64,000 nt of DNA from Bacillota bacterium. Lineage in GTDB: Bacteria; Bacillota; Clostridia; Oscillospirales; Acutalibacteraceae. How positions within the stretch are numbered: the stretch's first letter is position 1; each line of letters begins with the position of its first letter. Positions 51,226 through 60,017 of the stretch are shown in pieces. The stretch spans positions 1-64,000 of the forward strand of contig JAEZGM010000012.1 in assembly GCA_023416955.1 (NCBI GenBank), written 5' to 3'. Both the position numbers and the translations under genes were made by a program. Below the pieces are notes generated by a model, which did no database searches, was not told the DNA's origin, and saw nothing but the letters and a program-made list of their open reading frames with translations.

Positions 51226-51825
51226 TTACTTGCTCAGCATAGACGCTTCGTAGAAACCGAGTTTATGAAAGTTATACCATTCAAGAATATCGCTTTCGGG
51301 GGCAACCCCTAAAGCAATCATTACTTCTTTGGCAAACTCCAAAGATGCCGTACCGTTGGCGGTAATAATATTATGATCTCTTACCGCCTGCTGCATAATG
51401 TATTTTTCTTCTCCTGTATATGCGCCCCCAGCCCATTGCTTCAGGTCATTTAAATCGTTGCTGGTATGGTTTATGTTATTCAGAGCGCCGATTGTACCGA
51501 GAAAACCGGATGCGTCACAAATACCGCCCAAAATCTTTCCGTCGTTTAAAGCGCTTTGTACCAGAGGCCTCACTTGCTGCGCGGACTCATTTCTCCATGA
51601 CATTCCGCCGATTAATATCAATCCGTTAAAATCTGTTGGAGCTGATTGAATATTATAGTCCGGAATAACGGTAAACCCTCCCATGGATTGAATGCTGTCT
51701 TTCGTTAAGGATACAGTTTTCACAGAGTATTGATCTTGACCTAACGCAAGTATTGCTGATGATAAATAAGCGGCCTCCCAATCAGCGTATCGATCCAGAA
51801 TAACAAACAGTACGGTTTTTTTCAC
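51226..51825 (-). CDS. DJ-1/PfpI-family protein
   Basis: The 199-residue protein has the DJ-1/PfpI fold: KTVLFVILDRYADWEAAYL, DFNGLILIGGMSW, and the nucleophile elbow GGICDASGFLG with a cysteine, followed by a long C-terminal helix. Members are glutamine-amidotransferase-like, glyoxalase III or chaperone proteins. AGGGG lies before the GTG at 51825, chosen over the frame start at 51930. A two-hairpin TATAAT element (51870-51964) sits directly upstream, with its TATAATAATAG tail at the promoter position. Function beyond the family is open. Confidence 0.78.
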   Translation of the reverse strand: MKKTVLFVILDRYADWEAAYLSSAILALGQDQYSVKTVSLTKDSIQSMGGFTVIPDYNIQSAPTDFNGLILIGGMSWRNESAQQVRPLVQSALNDGKILGGICDASGFLGTIGALNNINHTSNDLNDLKQWAGGAYTGEEKYIMQQAVRDHNIITANGTASLEFAKEVMIALGVAPESDILEWYNFHKLGFYEASMLSK

Positions 51826-51869
51826 GTTGTAGCCCCTCTTCCAGAATTTTATTTGAACACTATTATTAT

Positions 51870-51964
51870 ACCATATCTCTACTATGAAATTTGCGGCGGG
51901 AGGAGTAATGCTCCGGCAGCAAATTTCCAATGGCTCAGGCCGTAGGTGTGAGCCTATTATACCA
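51870..51964 (-). repeat. two-hairpin TATAAT repeat, copy C (inverted)
   Basis: Read on the minus strand it has the same plan as copies A and B: GGTATAATAG, hairpin GGCTCA.../...TGAGCC, then AAATTTGC...GCAAATTT, ending GGTATAATAATAG before the PfpI gene. Stem bases differ from copies A and B, but the outer pairs of hairpin I are preserved by paired substitutions. Confidence 0.65.
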
Positions 51965-52063
51965 TGATTACGGCATATCTTTATATAAAGATGGATCGGA
52001 GTGTCGTTGAAATGTTATAGTTCAGCCGGGCAAGCTGAGAACAACTTGTCCGGCTGAATTTAC

Positions 52064-52432
52064 CTAAAACCATATTGCCTTAATAACCAAAAATGCGATC
52101 AGCAGCCACACTGCCACAATTGGCAGCGCGTAATACCATTTCTTAGGCTTTCCGTCTGACCAGAGTCCTTCTGCTTCTTTGCAGCATGTGTCAAAAACAT
52201 CCGATGGAATCATCCGTATCGTGAGTGCCACCAGCGCCGGCAGCAATACAATATCATCAATATAGCCCAGTACAGGAATAAAATCGGGAATCAGGTCAAT
52301 TGGAGACAGCGCGTATGCAACTGTTAATCTAGCGATTATCTTGGCCCCGGCCGGAGTCTCTTTCTTTTTCACAGCAATAAACACTGCGGGAATGTCTGTT
52401 TTAAGCTTTTGGGCCCGTTCCCTCAGATTCAT
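52064..52432 (-). CDS. DUF1232 (YkvA-like) membrane protein
   Basis: The 122-residue protein matches DUF1232/YkvA: a positively charged N-terminus, the core IIARLTVAYALSPIDLIPDFIPVLGYIDDIVLLPALVALTIRMIP and a C-terminal membrane helix (YYALPIVAVWLLIAFLVIKAIWF). Function is unknown; members are small membrane proteins. It stands alone between the PfpI gene and the MerR operon. The 331-base gap upstream (52433-52764) holds only a possible coding scrap: a plus-strand frame around 52585-52670 reading FDADTAFDQIMKFLGNF and ending in TGA. Confidence 0.75.
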   Translation of the reverse strand: MNLRERAQKLKTDIPAVFIAVKKKETPAGAKIIARLTVAYALSPIDLIPDFIPVLGYIDDIVLLPALVALTIRMIPSDVFDTCCKEAEGLWSDGKPKKWYYALPIVAVWLLIAFLVIKAIWF

Positions 52433-52764
52433 CCGTTATCCCCCGAACATCAGCATATATGAGCCTGCAACATATTTTCAGTTTCAGTATAACACGGAAA
52501 GAAAAATATTTACAGCTATACGTAAGCACAACGGGGAATTATATGAAAGAAAAAAGCGTAAACGTTTTGCTTAGAAAAGGATGATGGCTTAATCTCATAC
52601 GGAGTTTTGACGCCGATACTGCCTTTGATCAGATCATGAAATTTCTTGGTAACTTTTTATGCAGGTGGGGAACATGAGCGCAGACCGGTTCGATATGCCG
52701 GGAACTTTTTACGTTTCGGTAAGATTACTACAAGTTTATGATTTCAGACCATAAATGAATTCCG

Positions 52765-53139
52765 TTATTTCAGATTTTCCTCACACTTTAGCATCCGTTC
52801 TTCATAGCCGTCCAGTTTCCAGTCCAGCCTTGCCAAAATGTCATTCAGTTCCTGAATGCGCGCTGCAATCTGCTCGCGCTGTTCCAAAAGCAGCTTTTTG
52901 CGCGCCGGTATGGTTTCTTTCCCCTGATGGAACAGCGTGACATATTCAACGAGCGTTTCCACCGAAACCCCTGCCGAGCGCATACATTTGATATACTCGA
53001 CCCAGCGGCAATCCTCTTCAGAATAATCGCGGATACCACCGGCGGTACGCGCGACATTGGGCAAAAGGCCGATGCGCTCATAATAGCGTAGGGTATCCGG
53101 GGTAAGCCCATATTTTTTGGCTACTTCCGCAATGGTCAT
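52765..53139 (-). CDS. MerR-family transcriptional regulator
   Basis: The 124-residue protein has the MerR winged helix (MTIAEVAKKYGLTPDTLRYYERIGLLPNVARTAGGIRDYSEEDCRWVEYIKCMRSAGVSVETLVEYV) and a dimerisation coiled coil (IPARKKLLLEQREQIAARIQELNDILARLDWKLDGYEERM). No metal-binding cysteines are evident, as in the AdhR/YhdM-like group that responds to aldehydes or thiol stress. It is the last gene of a nine-gene minus-strand operon whose promoter carries a MerR-type operator (59478-59495); it probably controls that promoter, and itself. Confidence 0.9.
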   Translation of the reverse strand: MTIAEVAKKYGLTPDTLRYYERIGLLPNVARTAGGIRDYSEEDCRWVEYIKCMRSAGVSVETLVEYVTLFHQGKETIPARKKLLLEQREQIAARIQELNDILARLDWKLDGYEERMLKCEENLK

Positions 53140-53157
53140 TGGCTTTCACATCCTTGC

Positions 53158-53568
53158 TCATTTGAGTTTATTATACTCCTCATCGGTGATAGCTTCCATC
53201 CACTCGTTGGAGCCGCCCTCCGCGGGAACTTCCACTGCCAGATGGGAAAACCAGCTGTTTTTTGCCGCACCGTGCCAATGCTTCACTTCGGGCGGAATCT
53301 CCACCACGTCGCCGGGATGAAGCTCCCGCGCCGATTCACCCCACGCCTGATACCAGCCGCGACCCGCAATTACCAGCAGAAGCTGGCCGCCCTTGTGGTG
53401 AATATGCCAGTTATTGCGGCAGCCCGACTCAAAGGTTACATTAGCGATATTCGGCATCTTCGTCAGCGGATTCAGATGTGCCTGACCGATAAAATACTTG
53501 GAGAACATCTCCGGCAGCGGCTGTCCGAGTCCGAAAAGATTTTGTTCATCAAATTCTGCGTTACCCAT
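53158..53568 (-). CDS. cupin-domain protein
   Basis: The 136-residue single cupin has the motif NVTFESGCRNNWHIHHKGGQLLLVIAGRGWYQAWG with metal-ligand histidines and a second motif LHPGDVVEIPPEVKHWHGAAKNSWF. It resembles carboxymuconolactone-decarboxylase-associated cupins commonly found in redox operons. It lies 18 bases upstream of the merR gene and 25 bases after the DUF362 gene, so it belongs to the operon. The reaction is unknown. Confidence 0.8.
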   Translation of the reverse strand: MGNAEFDEQNLFGLGQPLPEMFSKYFIGQAHLNPLTKMPNIANVTFESGCRNNWHIHHKGGQLLLVIAGRGWYQAWGESARELHPGDVVEIPPEVKHWHGAAKNSWFSHLAVEVPAEGGSNEWMEAITDEEYNKLK

Positions 53569-53592
53569 AATTTTTTGCTCCTGTTTTCGTTT

Positions 53593-54453
53593 TTAAATAG
53601 TTTTGATCTCATAGGTGCGGCTGCCAAGTCCCAGCTTCGCCGCGGTTTCAACGGTATGGATGCCGTTGCGGGATTCCATGCGCTCAATCAGCGCGGCCTT
53701 GCCCTCATCCGGAGAATCGTAAACGGCGTCCACACATGCCTGATCCAGAGCGACGGGGTCTAAAGAAGCGAAAATCCCGAGATCCGCCATTTCCGGATCA
53801 TGCGGATGTGCGTCACAGTCACAGTCTACCGACAGGCGGTTTGCGACATTGATATACACGATATTTTCTCTTCCCATGTAATCCATAACCGATTTGTCCG
53901 CCTCTGCCATCGATTCGAGAAATGAATCATGATCAGCTGTCCACAGCTCGGACGGATTGCCTGCTCCGTGGATATTCGCCTTGCCGTACGAGGACGCGAC
54001 GCCGATAGACATATTTTTCAGCGCACCGCCAAAGCCGCCCATCAGGTGGCCCTTGAAATGAGAAAGCATCAGCATGGAGTCGTAGTTTTTCAGATGCTCT
54101 CCAATGAAGTTTTCCTTCAGGTGCTTTCCACCCTCTAGGGGAATCGAAAATTCGCCGAACTCATCCATGATGTCACAGGGGGCAATCTCCGCAAATCCGT
54201 GATCTCGAATCGCCTGCCAGTGATCGGCCGAATCATAGCGTTTTCCTTCATAGGCCGTATTACATTCTACAATCGTGCCGTTCAGCTTTTTCACGAGCGG
54301 CCCGATCAGTGCGGGTTGCAGAAAGTTGTGCCCGCCGGGCTCACCTGTGGATATCTTGACGGCAACCTTGCCTTTCAGGGATGCGCCGAGTGCTTCGTAA
54401 ATATTGATCAGTCTTTCCGGCATAATTTCCTTTGTAAAGTAAACGACGGACAT
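53593..54453 (-). CDS. DUF362 domain protein
   Basis: The 286-residue protein matches DUF362: VAVKISTGEPGGHNFLQPALIGPLVKKLNGTIVECNTAYEGKR, ENFIGEHLKNYDSMLMLSHFKGHLMGGFGGALKNMSIGVAS, and IFASLDPVALDQACVDAVYDSP. Full-length family members often carry ferredoxin domains, which this one lacks. GGAGG is nine bases before the ATG at 54453; the frame start three codons earlier abuts the site. It lies between the flavodoxin-like and cupin genes of the MerR-controlled operon. Biochemical role unknown. Confidence 0.82.
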   Translation of the reverse strand: MSVVYFTKEIMPERLINIYEALGASLKGKVAVKISTGEPGGHNFLQPALIGPLVKKLNGTIVECNTAYEGKRYDSADHWQAIRDHGFAEIAPCDIMDEFGEFSIPLEGGKHLKENFIGEHLKNYDSMLMLSHFKGHLMGGFGGALKNMSIGVASSYGKANIHGAGNPSELWTADHDSFLESMAEADKSVMDYMGRENIVYINVANRLSVDCDCDAHPHDPEMADLGIFASLDPVALDQACVDAVYDSPDEGKAALIERMESRNGIHTVETAAKLGLGSRTYEIKTI

Positions 54454-54468
54454 GGCAGTCATCCTCCT

Positions 54469-55008
54469 TTATACTTGTTTGCCCATTTCGTAGGCCTGAC
54501 GCATAGCCGGGCTGCTTTTGATTTCGCCGACCTGCCACGCGCCGGTACCATAGATAATACCCTTTTCATGCGGGTTCGGCAGGCAATCTTCGGTGAAGCC
54601 CCGAAACCCGCTGATGGTACGTTCCATCGCAGCCTGGTCCGTATCGGCTGCCGTTACAATGAAATAGAAATCCTTATCTGCAATTTCAGTATAGCGGGGT
54701 ACGGTGCGGTCGATCAACGTTTTCATTTGTGCGTCCATCGTGTAGAAGTAAACCGGCGTCGCCATAACAATCACATCGGACTGCACCATTTGGTTAAGGA
54801 CTTCCGCCATATCATCCCGCTGTACACATTGATGTGTGCTGTTGCAGGCGCCGCAGCCGGTGCAGTAGCCGATTTTTTTGCCGCGCAGAAACACCTTTTC
54901 CGCGTCGTTGCCGGACTCCTGCGCACCGCGAATAAATTCATCACAAAGCGTGTCAGAGTTGCCGCCCTTACGGGGGCTGGCGGAAATCACGAGAACCTTT
55001 TTGCCCAT
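54469..55008 (-). CDS. flavodoxin-family NAD(P)H oxidoreductase
   Basis: The 179-residue protein has an N-terminal GKKVLVISASPRKGGNSDTLCDEFIRGA FMN phosphate loop, a cysteine motif YCTGCGACNSTHQC, and VIVMATPVYFYTMDAQMKTLIDR. It resembles iron-sulfur flavoprotein-like/NADPH-dependent FMN reductases. It probably supplies reduced flavin within the MerR-controlled operon. A related first gene of the window (42-755) shows a similar cysteine pattern. The ATG is preceded by a GGAAGG-type site. Confidence 0.82.
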   Translation of the reverse strand: MGKKVLVISASPRKGGNSDTLCDEFIRGAQESGNDAEKVFLRGKKIGYCTGCGACNSTHQCVQRDDMAEVLNQMVQSDVIVMATPVYFYTMDAQMKTLIDRTVPRYTEIADKDFYFIVTAADTDQAAMERTISGFRGFTEDCLPNPHEKGIIYGTGAWQVGEIKSSPAMRQAYEMGKQV

Positions 55009-55051
55009 AATCGTATTCCTTCCGTTCCTATCGTGTTTTTACTCGTACTTT

Positions 55052-56218
55052 TTACAGACACATTTTAAAGATGTTTTCAATATCCTGCTGATTCAGTGGC
55101 TTAAAGCCGGGCAGCGTACTGCCGCCGCATGCTTTCTTTGCCATGACCGCAAAGTTTTTGTCTTCGATACCGATTTCATGGAAGCTGCTTTTCAGGCCAA
55201 GGGTCTTGAAGAGAAAATCGCTTAGAAGCTGAATGCTCTTCTTCGCTACATCCATCTGCGGCAGAGAAGCGTCAATACCGAATACGTTGACGCCGAACTG
55301 ATAGAATTTGGATACGGTGGTTTCGTCCAGTGTATATTCCATCCAGCGGGGGGTAAGAATGGCAAGGCCGAGACCGTGGGTGATGTCGTAGATGGCGGAA
55401 AGCTCATGCTCCATAGGGTGGCAGCTCCATGCCTGACGCTTGCCTCCGTTCACAAAGCCGTTAATCGCCCAGGAACTCGTCCACATCAGATTGGCGCGGG
55501 CGTCGTAATTGTCGGGCTGCTGTATGGCAATAGGCGCGTACTTAATGATATTTTTCATCAGCGCTTCCATAATACCGTCCAGCATCTGTAAATCCTGATC
55601 CATGTTGAAGTATACTTCAATAATATGTGACATCATATCCGCCGCACCGCACGCTGTTTGATATGCACTGACTGTGTAGGTGTTGGTGGGGTCGAGGAAC
55701 GAAACCTTGGGAAGCATGGGCGGAGCCAGCCGGCCAATCTTATCATGGGTTTCCGGGTTGCTGATCACACCGCCGCAATCCATTTCCGAACCGGTAGCAG
55801 CAAGGGTGAGAATAGTGACAACCGGCAGTGCTTTTTCAATCGGCGCCCATTCGCTCAGAAATTTCCACGGATCGAAATCCACGCAGGCGCCCGCTGCCAT
55901 GTATTTGGTCGCGTCCAGCGTGGAACCGCCGCCCACTGCCAGAAGTACATCGATTTTTTCTTTTTTGCAGATTTCTGCACCCTCACGCACGGAATCAATA
56001 TGCGGGTTTGGGGCGATCCCGCTCAATTCAAACAGTTCCAGACCGGCGGCCTTAATTTCCGCTGCCACCTTGTCGTACAGTCCTGTCTTTTTGATAGAGC
56101 CGCCGCCGTAGGTCAGCAGCACACGCTTGCCGAAACGGGAAAGTTCCGGTCCGAGATTGGAAAGTTGATTTTCTCCGAAATAGACCTTTGTAGGGATATC
56201 ATAAATAAAGCTGTTCAT
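55052..56218 (-). CDS. iron-containing alcohol dehydrogenase (BdhA/YqhD type)
   Basis: The 388-residue enzyme has the Fe-ADH fold: VYFGENQLSNLGPELSRFGKRVLLTYGGGSIKKTGLYDKV near the N-terminus, LLAVGGGSTLDATKYMA (NADPH-binding GGGS) and metal ligands spread through AADMMSHIIEVYF and CHPMEHELSAIYDITHGLGLAIL. BdhA/YqhD enzymes reduce toxic aldehydes such as butyraldehyde with NADPH. Its presence in an operon with two aldo/keto reductases and a MerR regulator supports aldehyde detoxification. Confidence 0.9.
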   Translation of the reverse strand: MNSFIYDIPTKVYFGENQLSNLGPELSRFGKRVLLTYGGGSIKKTGLYDKVAAEIKAAGLELFELSGIAPNPHIDSVREGAEICKKEKIDVLLAVGGGSTLDATKYMAAGACVDFDPWKFLSEWAPIEKALPVVTILTLAATGSEMDCGGVISNPETHDKIGRLAPPMLPKVSFLDPTNTYTVSAYQTACGAADMMSHIIEVYFNMDQDLQMLDGIMEALMKNIIKYAPIAIQQPDNYDARANLMWTSSWAINGFVNGGKRQAWSCHPMEHELSAIYDITHGLGLAILTPRWMEYTLDETTVSKFYQFGVNVFGIDASLPQMDVAKKSIQLLSDFLFKTLGLKSSFHEIGIEDKNFAVMAKKACGGSTLPGFKPLNQQDIENIFKMCL

Positions 56219-56250
56219 TGTGTTTTCTCCTTTATGTTTGTATTTTTATA

Positions 56251-57105
56251 TTAGTCGGCGGGAACAAACTGTCCGAGATGGGCTTCTTGCTCCGCAAGAC
56301 TCATGTTGAAGAAACGGACCCCTTTGTCAATATTCCTGATTTTTTGCATTTCATCTTCGGTCAGCGCAAAATCAAAAATGTCCATGTTGTCTTTAATGTG
56401 TTGCGGGTCGGTGGATTTCGGGAAGATAATGTTGCCCTCCTGAATATGCCACCGGAGGATGATCTGTACATTAGTCTTGCCGTATTTTTTCGCCAATTCC
56501 GTAAATATGGGTTCTTCAATCAGTGATTTGTCACCATGGCCGATGGGATACCAACTTTCAATGACCGTTCCGTAAGGAGCAATGCGCTCTTTCAGCGCAT
56601 TCTGCTGATAGTAGGGATGGCATTCCACCTGAAGAATGGCGGGTTTGATATTGGAATTTGCCAGTACCTCCTCCAGCCGGTCAGACTCAAAGTTGGAAAG
56701 GCCAATGCTTCTGACTTTTCCGGCTGCAACGGCTTTCTCCATGTCGCGCCATGCGCCGAGGTAATCGCCGAACTGCTGATGCAGCAGAAGCAGGTCGATG
56801 GTATCGGTATCGAGTCGGTTCAGCATCTTGTCGATTGCAGCAGCGGTTTTACCCTCACCGTATTCACTGGGCCAGAGCTTGGAGGTAATCCAGATCTCTT
56901 TACGGGGAATCCCGCTTTCCCTTACGGCCGCGCCGACACCGCGCTCGTTCTGGTAAGCATGCGCCGTGTCAATGTGACGGTAGCCCAGTTTCAGCGCTTC
57001 CAGACAGGCCTTTTTCGTATCCGCGTCTCCCTGTATCTGATACACGCCGAGGCCGAACTGCGGAATTTTGCAGCCATTGTTCAGTGTTACATAAGTTTGT
57101 TCCAT
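56251..57105 (-). CDS. aldo/keto reductase (AKR5-like)
   Basis: The 284-residue protein is a TIM-barrel aldo/keto reductase: catalytic aspartate and tyrosine in GYRHIDTAHAYQNERGVGAAV, the lysine in ITSKLWPSEYG, and IDLLLLHQQFGDYLGAWRDME, LSNFESDRLEEVL, IILRWHIQEGNIIFPKSTDPQHIKDNMDIFDFAL. Such enzymes reduce aldehydes or ketones with NADPH. GGAG is eight bases before the ATG at 57105; the GTG at 57114 overlaps the site. It sits between the Fe-ADH and a second aldo/keto reductase in the MerR-controlled operon. Confidence 0.9.
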   Translation of the reverse strand: MEQTYVTLNNGCKIPQFGLGVYQIQGDADTKKACLEALKLGYRHIDTAHAYQNERGVGAAVRESGIPRKEIWITSKLWPSEYGEGKTAAAIDKMLNRLDTDTIDLLLLHQQFGDYLGAWRDMEKAVAAGKVRSIGLSNFESDRLEEVLANSNIKPAILQVECHPYYQQNALKERIAPYGTVIESWYPIGHGDKSLIEEPIFTELAKKYGKTNVQIILRWHIQEGNIIFPKSTDPQHIKDNMDIFDFALTEDEMQKIRNIDKGVRFFNMSLAEQEAHLGQFVPAD

Positions 57106-57128
57106 TGCGTTCACTCCTTATATTTTTA

Positions 57129-58091
57129 TCAAAGGGCGCCTACGATTTTATGCGGAACGTAAGGCTCCTCGAGGTAGAAAATATCATCCTCCGTCAGCTT
57201 GATATCCAGAGCGCCGACCGCATCGTCGAAGTACTTTGCTTTGGTAGCGCCGATGATTGGCGCTGTGACGCCCTTGGCAAACTGCCACGCGAGAGCGACC
57301 TGGGTCATGGTAGCATCATATTTCTCTGCAACTTCATTGACGCGAACTACTATTCTATAATCGGTTTCCTGTGTGCTGTCGTATTTGGAAACGGCTGTTT
57401 TGTCGGTCTGGCTGCGCTTTGTGTCGGTATTCCATTCAAGACGGGAAAGCCTGCCCGCCGCGAGGGGACTGTACGGTGTGCGCGCAACGTTCTGCTGATT
57501 GCAGATCGGGATCAACTCACGCTCGTCTTCGCGGTAAAGAAGATTGTAGTGATCCTGCATGGAAACGAATGGCGTCCAGCCATTCCTATTGGCGGCGATC
57601 TGCATATTGTGGAATTGATAGCCGTACATCGCGGAAGCACCGAGTGCTCTCACTTTACCTGACTTAACAAGGCTGTTGAGCGTTTCCATCGTCTCCTCAA
57701 TTGAGGTGTCATAATCAAAGCGGTGAATAATATAAAGATCAAGATAATCCGTTCCCAGCCGCTTTAACATACCGTCAATTTCGCGCAGGATCGCTTCTCT
57801 GGAAAGATGGCCCTCGTTGAAATAGACCTTAGAGGCTAATACCACCTTGTTACGGGACACATTGTTTTTGATGGCGCGGCCAAGATACTCTTCGCTGGTG
57901 CCCGCCGAATAGGTATTGGCGGTGTCAAAGAAATTGATACCGAGGTCGAGTGCGTGTTTGATGATCGTTTCGCTCTCCTGTGGGTTCAGCGTCCATGCGT
58001 GCATCTTGCTGGCAGGGTCGCCAAAGCTCATGCAGCCTACGCAGAAACGCGAAACCTGAATATCTGAATTCCCGAGTTTTGAGTACTCCAT
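57129..58091 (-). CDS. aldo/keto reductase (YajO/Tas-like)
   Basis: The 320-residue TIM-barrel reductase shows ALDLGINFFDTANTYSAGTSEEYLGRAI with the catalytic aspartate and tyrosine, VVLASKVYF with the lysine, DLYIIHRFDYDTSIEETME with the histidine, and IIGATKAKYFDDAVGALDIKLTEDDI near the C-terminus. It is longer than the adjacent copy and belongs to a different AKR branch, so the pair is not a simple duplication. It probably reduces aldehydes or alpha-keto compounds with NADPH. ATG is preceded by AAGGAGG. Confidence 0.9.
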   Translation of the reverse strand: MEYSKLGNSDIQVSRFCVGCMSFGDPASKMHAWTLNPQESETIIKHALDLGINFFDTANTYSAGTSEEYLGRAIKNNVSRNKVVLASKVYFNEGHLSREAILREIDGMLKRLGTDYLDLYIIHRFDYDTSIEETMETLNSLVKSGKVRALGASAMYGYQFHNMQIAANRNGWTPFVSMQDHYNLLYREDERELIPICNQQNVARTPYSPLAAGRLSRLEWNTDTKRSQTDKTAVSKYDSTQETDYRIVVRVNEVAEKYDATMTQVALAWQFAKGVTAPIIGATKAKYFDDAVGALDIKLTEDDIFYLEEPYVPHKIVGAL

Positions 58092-58103
58092 TTTATATCC
58101 TCC

Positions 58104-58871
58104 TTATTTGTTTTTATTTATGTTTTCAGCAGCATCATTTACACACCGAAGCGCGTTCAGACTGCGCGGATACCCGATGTACGGCAGACACTGGGACACG
58201 ATTTTGATCAGGAACGCCTTGTCATTGCCAAGGCGCATATTTGCCGCCGTATGGCTTGTAAGCTGAGGTTCACAGCCACCCTGTGCCGCGAGAAAGCAAA
58301 AGGTGATCATTTCACGCTGTTTTAAGTCCAGCCCTTTGCGGGTGTAATAATCTCCAAAACAATTCTCTGCCAACCAGCGATTGATATGTCGGCTTTCTTC
58401 CGGACCGGACTTGTGGAATTCTCGCATTCCGCCACCGAAAATGTCAACCTGCGCCTGAACTCCCGCTTCCAGCCGATTTTCAGTGGTGGTGGTCGCCTGA
58501 GGAGTGAGCGGCAATGTTACACCGTTTGCTTCCAAAACCTCGTTGGCAGCTTTCAAAAACGGCAATACTCTGCCCATGCCGCAGTAGTCCACCGCCTGAT
58601 AAACAATCTCTTTGATCTCCACCGGGGTTACACCGAAATTCAGCGCGGCCAGAATCATAGCGCGAAACTCGTCGATGCCTTGGCAGCCGATGAGCGTAGC
58701 CAGAATCGCCATGAAGCGGGTACGGTCGCCCAGATCATCGTGGTTGACCACCTCGTCAAAGGCAAAATTGTCAAACCGCTCAATGAATTCCGGGTCGGTT
58801 TCCAGAAGATTTGAGACATACCCTGGAAACATCTTTTCATGATACTGTTTGGCGTTGTCTGTAATAGCCAT
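58104..58871 (-). CDS. two-domain carboxymuconolactone decarboxylase-family protein
   Basis: The 255-residue protein carries two CMD/AhpD-like domains. The first is near FMAILATLIGCQGIDEFRAMILAALNFGVTPVEIKEIVYQAVDYCGMGRVLPFLKAA; the second is near REMITFCFLAAQGGCEPQLTSHTAANMRLGNDKAFLIKIVSQCLPYIGYPRSLNALRCV. The AhpD CxxC pair is not present. It is common next to cupin and aldo/keto reductase genes. AAGGAGG sets the ATG at 58871. Function in the operon is unknown; enzymatic (decarboxylase or peroxidase-related) and scaffolding roles are both open. Confidence 0.82.
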   Translation of the reverse strand: MAITDNAKQYHEKMFPGYVSNLLETDPEFIERFDNFAFDEVVNHDDLGDRTRFMAILATLIGCQGIDEFRAMILAALNFGVTPVEIKEIVYQAVDYCGMGRVLPFLKAANEVLEANGVTLPLTPQATTTTENRLEAGVQAQVDIFGGGMREFHKSGPEESRHINRWLAENCFGDYYTRKGLDLKQREMITFCFLAAQGGCEPQLTSHTAANMRLGNDKAFLIKIVSQCLPYIGYPRSLNALRCVNDAAENINKNK

Positions 58872-58902
58872 ATTGCATTCCTCCTTAGAGAGCCACCTTG
58901 TT

Positions 58903-59424
58903 TTACAGTCCGGTTTTTTGAATCCAGTTTTCCAATTCCCGGTCTGAGTGGTCAACGCTGCTACCCCGGATGGCAAGACCGCGTTTTACGTTTGCTCCGG
59001 GACAAAGGTTTTTGATGTCCGTTTCGCTTCTTCCCATTCCGCTTCCCTCGTTGGTACACAGCGGCAAAATCGTTTTGCCGGAAAAGTTATACCGCTCCAG
59101 AAACGTCCAGACCGGCATGGGCATGGTACCCCACCAGTTCGGAAAGCAGAGAACCATTGTGTCGTATCCATCAATACTGCTGGGATATTCTGACAGCTCG
59201 GGGCGGGCGTTCGTGCGAAGTTCTTTTTGCGCTTCTTTCGTACATGTATGGTAATCTTCGGAATACCGGTCTATTGAGTCAATTTTGAAAAGGCTGCCAC
59301 CCGTCAGGTTCTGAAGCTTTTTTGCCGCGATTTCGGTGTTGCCAACGGAAAGGTTCACGATGTTCTCACCTATGTAGTTGTTACCGGATCGGGAAAAATA
59401 TGCAATTAATATATTACTGCTCAT
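58903..59424 (-). CDS. flavodoxin
   Basis: The 173-residue protein has the flavodoxin pattern: ILIAYFSRSGNNYIGE (FMN phosphate loop), GYDTMVLCFPNWWGTMPMPVWTFLERYNFSGKTILPLCTNEGSGMGRSETDIKNLCPG and a C-terminal NWIQKTGL helix. It would act as an FMN electron carrier or reductase. ATG follows GGAGG. It is the first gene of the MerR-controlled redox operon, 45-75 bases downstream of the promoter at 59469-59499. Confidence 0.88.
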   Translation of the reverse strand: MSSNILIAYFSRSGNNYIGENIVNLSVGNTEIAAKKLQNLTGGSLFKIDSIDRYSEDYHTCTKEAQKELRTNARPELSEYPSSIDGYDTMVLCFPNWWGTMPMPVWTFLERYNFSGKTILPLCTNEGSGMGRSETDIKNLCPGANVKRGLAIRGSSVDHSDRELENWIQKTGL

Positions 59425-59468
59425 GGCACATCCTCCTTATCTCGTGTGGTCCTGCTGTTCTGTACATA

Positions 59469-59499
59469 AGCCTAACACTTGGAGTTGACTCCAAGTCAA
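59469..59499 (-). promoter_or_regulatory. MerR-type promoter and operator of the redox operon
   Basis: On the minus strand TTGACT (-35, 59499-59494) and TAGGCT (-10, 59474-59469) are separated by 19 bp, and the palindrome CTTGGAGT-TG-ACTCCAAG (59478-59495) lies between them. This overlong spacer with a dyad is the hallmark of MerR-activated promoters and resembles AdhR-type sites (CTTGAGT...ACTCAAG). Confidence 0.85.
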
Positions 59500-59867
59500 G
59501 CGAAATTTACAAATAAATTAAAATTATTTGTATAGCTGAGTGCGATGTTGGAAAAGCAGAACACAATGTCTGCGTTAACACAGGCGTTGTATTCTGCTTC
59601 TGTAAGATATATACGGCCAAGTATGCCGACAAAAGACCGCGAAAAAAGCAAAGGGAAAGAGTCACGACATGGAACGGTAGAAATATTTATTTATAAATAT
59701 ATGTCCTTTTTATAGCCTTTTAACGGTTGTTGTCACCAAAATATCACCATATTACGCATGATGGATGTATGCACTGTATATTGCAAAAACCTGTCGTAGT
59801 GACATGTCACCACGATTTTGTCACCATTTCACAGAAAAGGATGGAAATTTTACATCATTTGAGAATG
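59500..59867. other. unassigned intergenic region
   Basis: No supported gene. A GTCACC-type word recurs four times (59738-59840). A short plus-strand frame around 59542-59690 has coding-like composition but no recognised family; it may be a relic of an inserted element. Confidence 0.4.
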
Positions 59868-59903
59868 AAAAAGCCCGCATAAACATAGTGTTTATGCGGG
59901 CTT
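59868..59903 (-). terminator. terminator downstream of the YesN gene
   Basis: AAGCCCGCATAAACA/TGTTTATGCGGGCTT form a perfect stem. On the minus strand TTTTT follows the stem, so it can end the YesM-YesN transcript that stops at 60018. Confidence 0.75.
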
Positions 59904-60017
59904 GGCAGAGTAGGGGCTACCACATTTCGAGCCGTTAAGAGAACGGCACAGTATCTCCCAGAGAGAGTGTCACGGTTCATCACGGGGAAAATCACCGCAA
60001 AGTTCCATGATTATTGG

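Noticed and set aside
59731..59840. GTCACC-containing repeats as a CRISPR array or iteron set
   Set aside because: The copies are short, irregularly spaced and not separated by uniform spacers; no cas or rep genes are present.
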